Below are positions 36,059 to 45,008 of a stretch of 64,000 nucleotides of DNA, one piece after another. This stretch comes from Echinicola vietnamensis DSM 17526 (GTDB lineage: Bacteria > Bacteroidota > Bacteroidia > Cytophagales > Cyclobacteriaceae): assembly GCF_000325705.1 (NCBI RefSeq), contig NC_019904.1:690001-754000 (forward strand), given 5' to 3'. Numbering within the stretch: position 1 is the first letter of the stretch; each line of letters starts with the position of its first letter. Below the pieces are notes generated by a model. It was not told the origin of the DNA and did no database searches. It saw nothing but the letters and a program-made list of their open reading frames with translations. Both the position numbers and the translations under genes were made by a program.

Positions 36059-37126
36059 CTATCCCTCAAAATTTACATAGTTTTCCCATCTCTCCAAAAC
36101 ACTTTGCATATCTTCTGGCAAATTGGAGGTAAACTGTAAAAAATCTTGGCTGATTGGATGTGAAAAACCCAAAGATTTGGCGTGCAACGCTTGCCGAGGG
36201 AGCAACTTAAAGCAATTATTTACAAAAGCCTTATACTTTGAAAACTGGGTACCCTTCCGGATTTTATCCCCTCCATACACGGCATCGTTAAACAACGGAT
36301 GGCCAAGGTACTTCATGTGCGCCCTAATCTGATGGGTTCTTCCCGTTTCGAGGTTACACTGAACCAACGAGACATATCGAAGTCGTTTGAGCACTTTCCA
36401 ATGGGTAACGGCATTTTTACCTTGGTCCCCTTCAGGAAATACATCCATCACCTTCCGGTCACGGGCACTCCTTCCCACATGGGCATCGATGGTCCCGGCG
36501 TCCTCTTGCGGCTCTCCCCAAACCAGGGCGATATAGGTCCGTTCGATGGAGTGATCAAAAAACTGCTTGGCCAGTCCTGTCATGGCCTGCTCGGATTTGG
36601 CAATGACCAAAAGGCCACTCGTATCCTTATCAATTCTATGGACCAGCCCCGGCCTTCCACTGTTACCGGGCATCTCAGGAAGTTGGCTAAAATGATACAC
36701 CAACCCATTCACCAATGTTCCGGTCCAATTGCCATAGGCTGGGTGGACGACCATTCCAGCAGGTTTGTTGACGACCAAAAGGTGATCGTCTTCATGGACA
36801 ATATCCAAATCAAGCTTTTCGGGCAATACTTCTGTTTCCCGCGGTTCCATCTCTAGGACCACAGTGATCACATCCCCAGGCTTGATCTTATAATTCGCTT
36901 TGGTATTGCTGCCATTGATTTTAACTTGCCCATTATCAATGGCCTGCTGCACCTTGTTACGGGTAACATTGGCCACCTTGTCAGTCAGAAACTTGTCCAC
37001 CCTCGTGGCAGCCTGTCCCTTGTCCACTGCTATTCTAAGGTGCTCATATCCTGAGGCTCCGTCTGTTTGATCGTCCTCAGCGGCTCCATCAAAATCAAAC
37101 AATTCATCGTCCATTTCATCATTCAT
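36059..37126 (-). CDS. RluD-type 23S rRNA pseudouridine synthase
   Basis: The product (355 residues) isomerises uridines in rRNA. It has an acidic N-terminal tail (MDDELFDFDGAAEDDQTDG), an S4 RNA-binding domain (ATRVDKFLTDKVANVTRNKVQQAIDNGQVKING) and the RluA/RluD catalytic domain, with the aspartate in GRPGLVHRIDKDTSGLLVIAK near residue 165, and VQCNLETGRTHQIRAHMKYLGHPLFND near 265. The ATG at 37126 follows the -7 box; a further ATG at 37114 is possible. RluD is the closest family member, but the exact uridines cannot be read from sequence. Confidence 0.9.
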   Translation of the reverse strand: MNDEMDDELFDFDGAAEDDQTDGASGYEHLRIAVDKGQAATRVDKFLTDKVANVTRNKVQQAIDNGQVKINGSNTKANYKIKPGDVITVVLEMEPRETEVLPEKLDLDIVHEDDHLLVVNKPAGMVVHPAYGNWTGTLVNGLVYHFSQLPEMPGNSGRPGLVHRIDKDTSGLLVIAKSEQAMTGLAKQFFDHSIERTYIALVWGEPQEDAGTIDAHVGRSARDRKVMDVFPEGDQGKNAVTHWKVLKRLRYVSLVQCNLETGRTHQIRAHMKYLGHPLFNDAVYGGDKIRKGTQFSKYKAFVNNCFKLLPRQALHAKSLGFSHPISQDFLQFTSNLPEDMQSVLERWENYVNFEG

Positions 37127-37130
37127 TCTG

Positions 37131-37138
37131 CAAAAATA
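37131..37138 (-). promoter_or_regulatory. TAnnTTTG -7 box of the pseudouridine synthase gene
   Basis: The minus strand reads TATTTTTG, followed by CAGA and then the ATG at 37126: four bases from box to start codon, predicting a leaderless mRNA. Confidence 0.55.
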
Positions 37139-37162
37139 AGGGTCTACTGCCAAAGTTTTTGA

Positions 37163-37170
37163 TAATTTTG
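37163..37170 (+). promoter_or_regulatory. TAnnTTTG -7 box of the PLP enzyme gene
   Basis: TAATTTTG ends 10 bases before the ATG at 37181. It is divergent from the pseudouridine synthase box only 25 bases away. Confidence 0.5.
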
Positions 37171-37180
37171 AATCTATTCG

Positions 37181-38110
37181 ATGCTAATCTCTGTGCTGGA
37201 AACAAAAAACCATATCACCCAAGAAGTCTTTTTGCCTGAAATCAAGGAAATGGGCGTCCGTCTTTTTGTCAAACGCTTGGACAAAATCCATCCCTTGGCC
37301 AGTGGCAACAAGTTCTACAAACTTAAATACAACCTCGAGGCGGCCAAGCAATCCGGAAACTCCACGGTATTGACATTTGGAGGAGCCTTTTCAAACCATA
37401 TCTTGGCCACAGCCGCTTCGGCCGAAGCAGCGGGACTAAAAAGCATCGGCATCATTCGTGGGGAATGCCCCGCGGAGCCAAATCCTACCCTGAAACAGGC
37501 AAGGGCCAATGGGATGACCTTGTCCTTTATGGACCGGACCACTTACCGAAAAAAACACGAAAAGGAGATCATTGATCGCCTGCAAGAGGAATTTGGCAAC
37601 TTTTACCTTATTCCGGAAGGCGGCACCAATGCTCTTGCCATCAAAGGTACTGCTGAGATCCTAACCGACGAAGATCAAACAATGGACTTTATCTGCTGCA
37701 GCATAGGCACTGGCGGGACTATCGCAGGCCTTATCAAGTCCGCCATGCCCCATCAAAAGGTCCTTGGCTTTAGCGCCTTGAAGGGTGAATTTATCCATCA
37801 GGAGATCGCAAATCTTCTCCAAGCACACGAAATTCCCTCCCAAAACCAATATGCACTATTTTCAACCTATCATTTTGGCGGATATGCAAAACACAAACCT
37901 GAGCTGATTGCGTTTATAAAAAAATTCAAGCAAGCTACAGGCATCCCCTTGGACCCTGTGTACACCGGAAAGCTATTTTATGGCGTCATGGACAATATTA
38001 AATCCAGCTTCTTCCCGCCCGGCAGCCATATCCTGCTGATCCATTCGGGAGGCCTTCAGGGCATACAAGGCTTCAACCAACGTTTTGGCGAAACGCTGGA
38101 AACGGAATAA
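37181..38110 (+). CDS. D-cysteine desulfhydrase / ACC deaminase family PLP enzyme
   Basis: A 309-residue fold-type II PLP enzyme. The PLP lysine lies in HPLASGNKFYKLKYNLEAAK near residue 47, followed by VLTFGGAFSNHILATAASA (substrate and cofactor binding), and the phosphate-binding glycines in CCSIGTGGTIAGLIKS near 172. The family includes 1-aminocyclopropane-1-carboxylate deaminase and D-cysteine desulfhydrase, which cannot be told apart here. It stands alone, divergent from the pseudouridine synthase gene. Confidence 0.88.
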   Translation: MLISVLETKNHITQEVFLPEIKEMGVRLFVKRLDKIHPLASGNKFYKLKYNLEAAKQSGNSTVLTFGGAFSNHILATAASAEAAGLKSIGIIRGECPAEPNPTLKQARANGMTLSFMDRTTYRKKHEKEIIDRLQEEFGNFYLIPEGGTNALAIKGTAEILTDEDQTMDFICCSIGTGGTIAGLIKSAMPHQKVLGFSALKGEFIHQEIANLLQAHEIPSQNQYALFSTYHFGGYAKHKPELIAFIKKFKQATGIPLDPVYTGKLFYGVMDNIKSSFFPPGSHILLIHSGGLQGIQGFNQRFGETLETE

Positions 38111-38172
38111 GATAATCTCCGCAGCTTCAACACTGATCACATTCTGTGGGAACAGCTAATGTAAAAATCTTT

Positions 38173-38682
38173 TTAAAGGACAGGAAGAATTTTACCCGCC
38201 CGGCTCTTAAAGCCCGCACTCGCATACGGTAAAGAAGCTTCGATGATGGTCTTCAGCTCTGGCTTGATTTCAGGATACTTTGTGGAAAGGTTGTACACCA
38301 CCTGCATGGAAAACACCCTAATGGCCACTGGCTGCCCCGTATCTTCCAGCAGCGCAAAAGTCCTGTCCAGCACCTCTCCTTCAAACTCCTCAGGAATCTC
38401 CTGGTACTGCAATACCCGAAGGATATTCCGTTTGATTCCAGGAAGGATTTCAGGCTTGCCCAGAAGGGAAATCACGGATTTATAATAGGGCAGCAGCAAG
38501 GAAGGATACTGTTCCACGGCTATGGCCATTGGCCAGGAGGCCCGTTGGGTGATCCGGTAAGGTCCTGCGGTCAATATCTCCATCAGCTCCCGGAACCGGC
38601 CGGCATCATTTCCAATATAAGCAACGATGCGATTGGCAATTTCCTTCGAATGTCCCCGCTTGAGCTCGGCCCTGATATCCAT
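38173..38682 (-). CDS. HEAT/ARM-repeat-like protein of unknown function
   Basis: A 169-residue protein without signal peptide or membrane segment. It is made of amphipathic helical pairs (IANRIVAYIGNDAGRFRELMEIL, PMAIAVEQYPSLLLPYYKSVISLL, VLDRTFALLEDTGQPVAIRVFSMQVVYNLSTKYPEI), a pattern of HEAT-like repeats found in small Bacteroidota adaptor or lyase-like proteins. I do not recognise a specific family. It follows the DUF2179/DUF5698 gene by 6 bases and is therefore co-transcribed with it. Confidence 0.6.
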   Translation of the reverse strand: MDIRAELKRGHSKEIANRIVAYIGNDAGRFRELMEILTAGPYRITQRASWPMAIAVEQYPSLLLPYYKSVISLLGKPEILPGIKRNILRVLQYQEIPEEFEGEVLDRTFALLEDTGQPVAIRVFSMQVVYNLSTKYPEIKPELKTIIEASLPYASAGFKSRAGKILPVL

Positions 38683-38688
38683 AAACGC

Positions 38689-39291
38689 TTATTTTCTAAC
38701 CCGGTTAAACACCCTGGTGGTAAATCGAGGCCTGTCCTCCATGACATTAAGATCGTCCTCACTGATCCTCTTGACACTCTCAATGGTATAAAATGCCTTA
38801 TCATTTAGGGACTTGATTTTTCCGATAAACCCTTTCAGGCTCTCTCTTTTCATGACGGTAAACAGTAAGTTCACTTTGCCGTATCTTCCTTCAGCTCCGA
38901 CATTGGTAAACCGGAAGTCCCTTTCCTTCATGTATTCTATCAGCTCGGGCATCGGCTCCTTGGTGATGACCCGGACCAGCACACGGCCCAGTGCGAGTTT
39001 CTCTTCAATGACCATCCCTATGTAAGTTCCTGCCCCAAAACCTCCTGCATACGCCAAATAGGACATCGGGTTATCGATGTTTTGAAAGATCTGGCCTATG
39101 GCCAATAACCATATCAAGGCTTCAAAAAAACCTAAGATGGGAGCAACATTTTTTTTGCCGTTTAACACAAACATGATCCGAAGCGTGTTGATGGTCACAT
39201 CTCCTACCCGGGCCAAGAAAATCAACAAGGGCATGACGACATAAGTAAACATATCCTCGTCCATTCCCATTCCGCTAAAGAATTCTTGCAT
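38689..39291 (-). CDS. DUF2179/DUF5698 (UPF0316) membrane protein
   Basis: A 200-residue protein with three transmembrane helices in the N-terminal half (YVVMPLLIFLARVGDVTINTLRIMFVL, APILGFFEALIWLLAIGQIF, LAYAGGFGAGTYIGMVIEEKLALG). A cytoplasmic alpha/beta C-terminal domain (VLVRVITKEPMPELIEYMKERDFRFTNVGAEGRYGKVNLLFTVMKR) matches DUF2179. Such proteins may bind small ligands or nucleotides through that domain; no function is established. It shares an operon with the HEAT-like gene. Confidence 0.82.
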   Translation of the reverse strand: MQEFFSGMGMDEDMFTYVVMPLLIFLARVGDVTINTLRIMFVLNGKKNVAPILGFFEALIWLLAIGQIFQNIDNPMSYLAYAGGFGAGTYIGMVIEEKLALGRVLVRVITKEPMPELIEYMKERDFRFTNVGAEGRYGKVNLLFTVMKRESLKGFIGKIKSLNDKAFYTIESVKRISEDDLNVMEDRPRFTTRVFNRVRK

Positions 39292-39313
39292 GATACCGCT
39301 TTTAAGATTGATT

Positions 39314-40492
39314 TTAAACTTTTACATTTCTGCCCACCTTCGTTCCCAGCCAGGCAAAGGATAGCGCACATATCACCATTAGAATGATCAGCAGGTTATA
39401 ATTAGCGAACAAATCAAACAAGGCCCCGATCAATAAGGGTCCCAGCGCCGCTAAGTAGTATCCTGCAGATTGTGCCATTCCCGAAAGCCGTGCCGTCGTG
39501 GGGCCTTCTGTCCGTAAACCTATCAAAGTATACGCCAAACTGATGCTTGCCCCGAGGCAAAACCCGATCAATGTCAACGCAATATAAATCACCCAACTAT
39601 GATCAAAAAACAATCCGATAAACCCGATAAAATAGATCATGCCCATCCCAAACGAAATTTTCACTTGAGTGGCATATTTTACCGCTACCAAGGGTGCCGT
39701 AAAAGATCCGATAAGGCCGACCACCTGCATCAAACTCATCATTAATCCTGCTTGTCCGGCCGAAAACCCTTTATTGATCAGCAAATCAGGCAACCAAGCG
39801 ATCAAGGTATAAAACATGGTAGATTGTATGCCCATAAAAATGCTGACTTGCCAAGCAAGCTTCGATTTCCAAACATTTTTCCCGCCGGTGAGTCCCTCGT
39901 CGGGGCCTTTCACCTTATTGGGCTTAACTTGAGGCAGCCAGATCACGATCGCCAACGCCACCAGTGCCACCCAAGCAAGCAGGGAACCTCTCCAGCCCAG
40001 CCCCATTCCCACGGCCAGCGGTACACTAAGCCCCGTGCCTACTGCCGCAAAAGCCGACATTCCCGTGGTGTAGGAGCTGGTCATAATGCCTATCTTATGC
40101 GGAAGTTTTACTTTGATCAATGGGATGAGCAGTACATTGCAAATCACAATGCCTATCCCGGATACTGCCGTACCAAAATACAATAAAAAAGCTCCTCCCT
40201 GAACCCGAATATATATCCCAAAGGCGATGAGGAACAACCCGAGCAGAATCGCCCTTACATTGCCAAGACGTGCCCCGATGGCGGAAGAAAATAAGGAAAA
40301 TGTGGCAAATGAGAGCAGCGGCAATGTCGTCAGGAAACCTGCCCAAGCATTGGAAAGACCGAGGTCTTCACGAATCATGGGGATCAGTGGTCCTACAGAT
40401 GTGATCGAAGGTCTTAAGCAAAAGGAAACCAAAATGATTCCAGTAATCAGCAATCCTTCAGATAAACCCTTGGTTGGAGCTGTCTTTTTCAT
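39314..40492 (-). CDS. CynX/NimT-type MFS transporter
   Basis: A 392-residue major facilitator with about 12 hydrophobic helices. The N-terminal signature LRPSITSVGPLIPMIREDLGLSNAWAGFLTTLPLLSFA is typical of the CynX/NimT (cyanate/2-nitroimidazole) branch. Members export or import small organic anions or drugs; the substrate cannot be inferred. The gene ends 22 bases before the DUF2179 gene starts, so the three minus-strand genes probably form one transcript. Confidence 0.85.
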   Translation of the reverse strand: MKKTAPTKGLSEGLLITGIILVSFCLRPSITSVGPLIPMIREDLGLSNAWAGFLTTLPLLSFATFSLFSSAIGARLGNVRAILLGLFLIAFGIYIRVQGGAFLLYFGTAVSGIGIVICNVLLIPLIKVKLPHKIGIMTSSYTTGMSAFAAVGTGLSVPLAVGMGLGWRGSLLAWVALVALAIVIWLPQVKPNKVKGPDEGLTGGKNVWKSKLAWQVSIFMGIQSTMFYTLIAWLPDLLINKGFSAGQAGLMMSLMQVVGLIGSFTAPLVAVKYATQVKISFGMGMIYFIGFIGLFFDHSWVIYIALTLIGFCLGASISLAYTLIGLRTEGPTTARLSGMAQSAGYYLAALGPLLIGALFDLFANYNLLIILMVICALSFAWLGTKVGRNVKV

Positions 40493-40673
40493 TGGCCTAC
40501 AAATTTCAGCATTTAAGAACTACCTACAACCATTGGAAGGTTAAAAAAATGCTACCTGAGCAGATTTTTTTCAATCATGAAAGTTGAAAATGAATCACGG
40601 GCCTCACTTTATACTCTAGAATACGTGAAAAAACCTGAAATTCACCTGAGCCCGACCGCAGTGGATACATACC

Positions 40674-41717
40674 TCACTCCCGTGCACCATCTTGCTCCAT
40701 CACCAATGCCTTTACACACTCCACCCAGGTGTCATGTGCATTCAGGCATGGCACCAAATCCCATTGCTGACCTCCTTCTTCCTCAAAGACTTCTTTATAT
40801 TCTTCCCCTACTTCCACTGTGGTTTCCAAGCAATCCGCCACAAAAGCGGGAGAAAAGGCCAAGACCTTCTTAGCTCCATTTTGGGCCAATTGCCGAATGG
40901 TGTCTTCCGTGTACGGTTGGATCCAGGGATCTTTGCCAAGCCGGGACTGAAATGCCGTATGGACTTTATCGCTGGGCAATCCAAGTTTTTCTGTCAGCAA
41001 ACGGGTATTGTAAAAACACTGGGCTCTATAGCAGTATTGATTGGAAGGTGTCTGGCGGGCACAGCATTTATCATTCAACTGACAATACCCTTCACAAGAA
41101 GCTTTGTGTATTTGTCTTTCTGGAATGCCATGATAAGAAAACAAGTACGCATCATATTCCTCTTTCTGAATAAAATCTGCTGCTATATCCTTCCAGGCCT
41201 GCAAATAGAGCGGATGATCTACGAATTTAGGCACAAAACTGATCGCAGGAATCACCTGCCACTCCTTCACGACTTCCATGACTTTTTCGATTACGGAACC
41301 GTTGGTGGCGGAAGCATATTGCGGAAATAAAGGAATGACAATAATCTTTTTGACGCGGCCTTTCTGCAATGCTGCCAACCCCTGCTCGATACTGGGCGAC
41401 TGGTACCGCATGGCCATTTCTACCTGATACTGTTCTCCATCTAACTTCCCGATAAGTTTATCTTTTAAATCCTCGGTATGATACAGCAAGGGAGAACCCC
41501 GATCGGTCCATAATTTCCTGTATTCTGCTGCTGATTTAGGGGCCCTGAACGGCGCGATGATGCAGTTTACCAATAGCCAACGCGACAAAAAAGGAATATC
41601 GATGACCCTTCCGTCCATTAAAAATTCCCGTAGATATTTCCTAACATGTGGTACTGCCGTGCTGTCCGGCGTTCCTAAGTTTACCAGTAATACTCCAGTT
41701 TTTGCCTGTTTACTCAT
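40674..41717 (-). CDS. hemH: ferrochelatase
   Basis: HemH inserts Fe2+ into protoporphyrin IX. The 347-residue protein begins KTGVLLVNLGTPDS, contains the catalytic His in SYHGIPERQI near residue 205 and the Glu in AFSPAFVADCLETTVEVGEEY near 295. Between them is a Cys-rich segment (SCEGYCQLNDKCCARQTPSNQYCYRAQC) with six cysteines, suggesting an iron-sulfur cluster as in some bacterial and mitochondrial ferrochelatases; cluster binding is an inference. The ATG at 41717 is chosen because family members start just before KTGVLLVNLG; the longer form adds an unlikely 28-residue extension. Confidence 0.93.
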   Translation of the reverse strand: MSKQAKTGVLLVNLGTPDSTAVPHVRKYLREFLMDGRVIDIPFLSRWLLVNCIIAPFRAPKSAAEYRKLWTDRGSPLLYHTEDLKDKLIGKLDGEQYQVEMAMRYQSPSIEQGLAALQKGRVKKIIVIPLFPQYASATNGSVIEKVMEVVKEWQVIPAISFVPKFVDHPLYLQAWKDIAADFIQKEEYDAYLFSYHGIPERQIHKASCEGYCQLNDKCCARQTPSNQYCYRAQCFYNTRLLTEKLGLPSDKVHTAFQSRLGKDPWIQPYTEDTIRQLAQNGAKKVLAFSPAFVADCLETTVEVGEEYKEVFEEEGGQQWDLVPCLNAHDTWVECVKALVMEQDGARE

Positions 41718-42133
41718 TGGATATTGTCTCTTTACACGAATATACGGTTTTCGGCAGGGAAAAGGATTGCACGCCATCCCATATCCATCACCAAATACCA
41801 CTTCAGATTAAATGCTCATTTAAGCAAACCAAAAGTACAACCTATTGTTTCAAAATACCAATGGATAAATCCAACTGCCCATAGACGGGCTCAATGACAG
41901 GTAATATTAGGCCACAGCTGCTAGCCCTTAGACAGCGGGATCAAGTATGCGCTTAAAAGTAGCCTGTAAGGGTGGCTGTTGATCATTTCCGTTTTGGTCA
42001 TGGACAAAGGCTGTATTCGATATGGATGACTGATCCCCCACAGATGGCCCCACCTTTTTCTTAAAAAATGGGCAATGATGCATTTAAATTGATGATAAAT
42101 CGAGCGCAGGTTACTTACTCTTTTCTTGGAAAC
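41718..42133. other. intergenic region upstream of hemH
   Basis: About 415 bases without a recognisable gene. There is a short inverted repeat around CCGCTTAGCGG at its right edge, which belongs to the DUF4168 terminator, and nothing else I can support. Confidence 0.4.
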
Positions 42134-42161
42134 AAAAAAAGCACCCGCTAAGCGGATGCTC
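42134..42161 (-). terminator. terminator of the DUF4168 gene
   Basis: On the minus strand AGCATCCGC pairs with GCGGGTGCT (one G-U) around TTA, followed by seven T. It lies about 33 bases after the stop. Confidence 0.85.
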
Positions 42162-42193
42162 TATCAATCTATAATAAATAAACACGTAATGAA

Positions 42194-42682
42194 TTATTGC
42201 TGCTCCATTTTTTCGCTGATCAAAGTATCCACTTTGGCGCGAACTTCCTGGCTTTGGTTATAAGCCATGGACATTTGCTGGAATTTCTGCACAGATAGTT
42301 CGTTTTCCTTGATGAGTCCCTGTGCCTTGGTCTGTACTTCCTTTTGGATTTCCATCACCTTTTGGCCGGCTTTATTAAACTTCCCAATCTCTTCAGGATC
42401 ATCCGATGCATCTGTCAATTTGCCCGTTTGCTGAGCCTGCATCAGTTCTTGGAAGCGTTGCACATCCAAGCCCTCTGCCTTAATTGCATCCATCATTTTT
42501 CCTTGCACTTCCTGCTGGACGGGTATCAGCTCCGCATTGATATTGACAAATTTATCATATTCTTCATCGGTAAAATCTGATGCCTTTGCAGCATTCTGTG
42601 GAGCTTGTGGTGCAATCTGCTGTGCATGCAGTCCAAAGCCCAACAGTAGCATCATTGCTGTAAATAAGCTTACCTTTTTCAT
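42194..42682 (-). CDS. DUF4168 domain secreted protein
   Basis: A small secreted helical protein (162 residues) with signal peptide MKKVSLFTAMMLLLGFGLHAQQ. The mature part has an Ala/Pro/Gln-rich linker and two DUF4168-type helical units (FTDEEYDKFVNINAELIPVQQEVQGKMMDAIKAEGLDVQRFQELM and IGKFNKAGQKVMEIQKEVQTKAQGLIKENELSVQKFQQM). The function of the family is unknown; position in the periplasm or on the surface is inferred. The ATG at 42682 is chosen because the signal peptide starts there; a longer reading adds 20 residues without signal character. Confidence 0.82.
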   Translation of the reverse strand: MKKVSLFTAMMLLLGFGLHAQQIAPQAPQNAAKASDFTDEEYDKFVNINAELIPVQQEVQGKMMDAIKAEGLDVQRFQELMQAQQTGKLTDASDDPEEIGKFNKAGQKVMEIQKEVQTKAQGLIKENELSVQKFQQMSMAYNQSQEVRAKVDTLISEKMEQQ

Positions 42683-42863
42683 TTCATTCAAATTAATCAT
42701 AATTGGTTGGTTTATCATTTTATGCATTGTTTTAAGGTACAAAAATTTCTCCCCTTTGCCATAAAAACGAAAATTGAGATGTTAAATTATCCTAAAAAAG
42801 TAAAATAATACAAAGTTTTCATTTTATCTGAATAAGAACCTCATCATTAGGGTTTTGACATAA

Positions 42864-42950
42864 AGACGCGAAAGTGCTAAGCTTTTTTAAATGGACACCA
42901 AACCTTCAAACCTTAGCCAACAACAACTTCGTGCCTTGGTGACTTTGTGG
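42864..42950 (+). repeat. dispersed repeat, copy of 44731-44793 plus tail
   Basis: GACGCGAAAGTGCTAAGC...GGACACCAAACC...CCTTAGCCAA is matched at 44731-44793 with few differences. The tail CTTCGTGCCTTGGTGACTTTGTGGC recurs at about 45104-45128. It is intergenic and non-coding, and lies just outside the second IS110 element. Confidence 0.65.
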
Positions 42951-43026
42951 CACCCCAACTTTTTGGCCACTAAGATTCTGTGTTAAATGTCAAGAAACAG
43001 TTTATTTTTTTATCTTTGGATATAAA

Positions 43027-44085
43027 TCAGCTTAAGCTAGATTCAAAAGGTCCTGCGATGTTTTGCGGGGCCTTTCTTTTTTCTTCATAATCCGGATCAA
43101 AAACTGTTTCGGTTTTGTAAAGGATATACATTAGTTCGAGTATTTTTCTCTGGACAGCAACCAAAGCTTTCATTTTTATTCCATGTCTGCCCACTAATCT
43201 TGCATAGGTGTTTTTGTATTGTTCACAGTGTTTCACTGCTGACAGGGCCGGTAGATGCACGGCTTTTCTGAGATACCTGTTTCCTTTTTTTGATATTTTG
43301 GGCTTGCCTTTTACCGATATTCCAGACTGTTTTTCCTTTACATCAAAACCGGCATAACTTGCTAATTGCCTTTTGTTTTTGATCAGCTCAAAGCCGTTGG
43401 TTTCTGCCAACACTATGGCAGCGGTAAGTTCGCCAACACCTGGGATCGAGGTCATATTGGCCACATCCTGTTTCACTTTTTGATCTTGATTTATAAGCTG
43501 TCTGATCTCGGTTTTTATCTCGGCTTCCTGTTTATTGAGCAATCTCAACCTGGAATTCAGTCTTTTAATCGAGTTTTTGTTTGGAAATGCCTGGACCTTC
43601 TCTGCGTGCAGCTGGTTTTTGATCACCACCCTTTCGGCGACGATCTGCTCTCTTTCCCTTGTGAGCTGTTTGATTTCCCTGAATAGCTGTTTGGGGGGCA
43701 GCCAGGTTTCAAGGTGTCTTTCCAGGCCAAAACGTGCTATCGCTTCAGCAGCAGTTTTATCGGTAACGGTCTTGACATCAAGTGTCTTGCTATAATTGCT
43801 GATTTTATTGGGAAGCACAATTGCCACTTTTCTTGATTGGCCATGGAGCCAATGGGCAAGCTTTTCGTGGTAGACACCTGTAGCTTCCATTACAAAAAGG
43901 ATCTCCCCCTCAGCAGTCTTATGTTTTTCAGCCCATTTGAGTAATTTGACAAAACCGGTTGGCTTGTTTTTAAATACCTCACAGGAGTTCAGCTTGATTT
44001 TGAGCTCATCAGTTAGAAGGCTGAAATTGCAGACCAATTCCCCCATGGCGACATCAATTCCAATTACTTGCTTTAGTACATTCAT
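43027..44085 (-). mobile_element. IS110-family transposase (second, unrelated copy)
   Basis: The 352-residue protein has the DEDD domain (QVIGIDVAMGELVC with Asp near 11; FVMEATGVYHEKLAHWL with Glu near 68; KTVTDKTAAEAIARFG with Asp near 107), a long coiled coil, and the Tnp20 domain (TSIPGVGELTAAIVLAETNGF, QLASYAGFDVKEKQSGISVKGKPKISKKGNRYLRKAVHLPAL). It is clearly a different lineage from the copy at 34-35 kb. The frame is intact. The ~245 non-coding bases upstream are structured, as expected for IS110-group elements whose bridge RNA precedes the transposase. Confidence 0.92.
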
Positions 44086-44330
44086 AGTTAAAAGAGAAAA
44101 AGGTTAACACTAAACAAGTGGATGTCTCTCTCCGTCTTTTCTCCAGTTTGGTTATTGTTGCTATATCGGGTAAATGACGATATGCCTTACATTCTGTTTA
44201 AACTCTAAGAGAAAGAAAGAGATGGGGCAATATCTTAGCGAGAATATACCTGTGATGGCTATTTAGGCGCAAATTCGCTCCCATCTCTCACCACTTTTTC
44301 CTTTAAATTTAGGAGATTATTCAAACATAG
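44086..44330 (-). ncRNA. candidate IS110 bridge RNA region
   Basis: Upstream of the transposase start, on its strand, two stem-loops stand out: AGAGATGGG (44218-44226) pairs 9/9 with CCCATCTCT (44280-44288) around a 53-base loop, and ATATCG (44163-44168) pairs with CGATAT (44178-44183) around 9 bases. GTTTAAAC lies between them. Bridge RNAs of IS110 elements are ~150-250-base leaders with two large internal loops that choose target and donor DNA; size, place and folding fit. No pairing to target DNA was shown. Confidence 0.45.
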
Positions 44331-44349
44331 GAGGCGCGAAGACACTAAG
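44331..44349 (+). repeat. partial dispersed repeat at the IS110 outer edge
   Basis: AGGCGCGAAGACACTAAG resembles the start of the repeat at 42864 and 44731. The second IS110 element is thus bracketed by copies of the same repeat family. Confidence 0.4.
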
Positions 44350-44365
44350 GACAGTGATCTGGATC

Positions 44366-44671
44366 TTAAACGAACCCCTTAAGTTGCTGCAAAAGCTCCC
44401 GCTTGGTCATCAAACCACCCTTTCTCCAGAGAATCTTTCCGCGCTTGAACAGGATAAAATGTGGAATCGACCTTACCGCAAAATGGTAGGCTGCCTGCTG
44501 GTTTTTATCGATATTTATTTTCAACATCTTGACCTTACCATCCAACTCCTTAACCACTTCCTCCAGTACAGGCGACATCGTCTGGCAAGGCCCACACCAA
44601 TCGGCATAAAAGTCCACCAACACCGGAACATCGGATTGCTGGATGATATCTTTGAATTTCTTCTTTGCCAT
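44366..44671 (-). CDS. thioredoxin
   Basis: A 101-residue cytoplasmic thioredoxin with the redox motif WCGPC near residue 25-29 (VLVDFYADWCGPCQTMSPVLEEV), the cis-proline in RSIPHFILFKRG near 70, and a C-terminal helix. It reduces disulfides in target proteins with electrons from thioredoxin reductase. It has no signal peptide and stands alone between repeats and the second IS110 element. Confidence 0.93.
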   Translation of the reverse strand: MAKKKFKDIIQQSDVPVLVDFYADWCGPCQTMSPVLEEVVKELDGKVKMLKINIDKNQQAAYHFAVRSIPHFILFKRGKILWRKGGLMTKRELLQQLKGFV

Positions 44672-44730
44672 AATTAAAATCTTTAATGAAATCTACAATT
44701 TAACAAGTCGCTTAATATTGCTGCCACTAA

Positions 44731-44793
44731 GACCCGAAGGCACTAAGCTTTTTTTACTGGACACCAAACCCTAAAACCTCAGCCAAAAACAGG
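44731..44793 (+). repeat. dispersed repeat, copy of 42864-42926
   Basis: Over about 63 bases the copies share GAxxCGAA, CTAAGCTTTTTT, GGACACCAAACC, AAACCT and AGCCAA in order. Such elements are common between genes in Bacteroidota; their function is not known to me. Confidence 0.65.
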
Positions 44794-44943
44794 ATCAAGC
44801 AATATTTCTAAGGGCAGCTTTATTTAAAAGGATGCTATTTCATCTATGAATTGGATGAATCCAACCTTTGCCGAAAAGTCCTCTTCATCGCTAAAGGCAT
44901 GGGCATCGTAAACTGCTAAGTCATGTAATAAGCTACTGATAAA

Positions 44944-45008
44944 AGATTTGAATACGGATATGCAACGCCTTAAGCATCCTATCTGTGTTTATCAGTGTTC
45001 TTCCGTGG
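44944..45008 (+). repeat. dispersed repeat, copy of 33473-33533
   Basis: It carries the ordered blocks described for the 33.5-kb copy, including CTATCTGTGT and the CCGTG end. The two copies lie 11 kb apart in the same direction. Confidence 0.6.

Noticed and set aside
40692..41330. 212-residue open frame on the plus strand
   Set aside because: It is antisense to hemH, which has all catalytic motifs; the frame is rich in Cys, Phe and Ile, as expected from a shadow.
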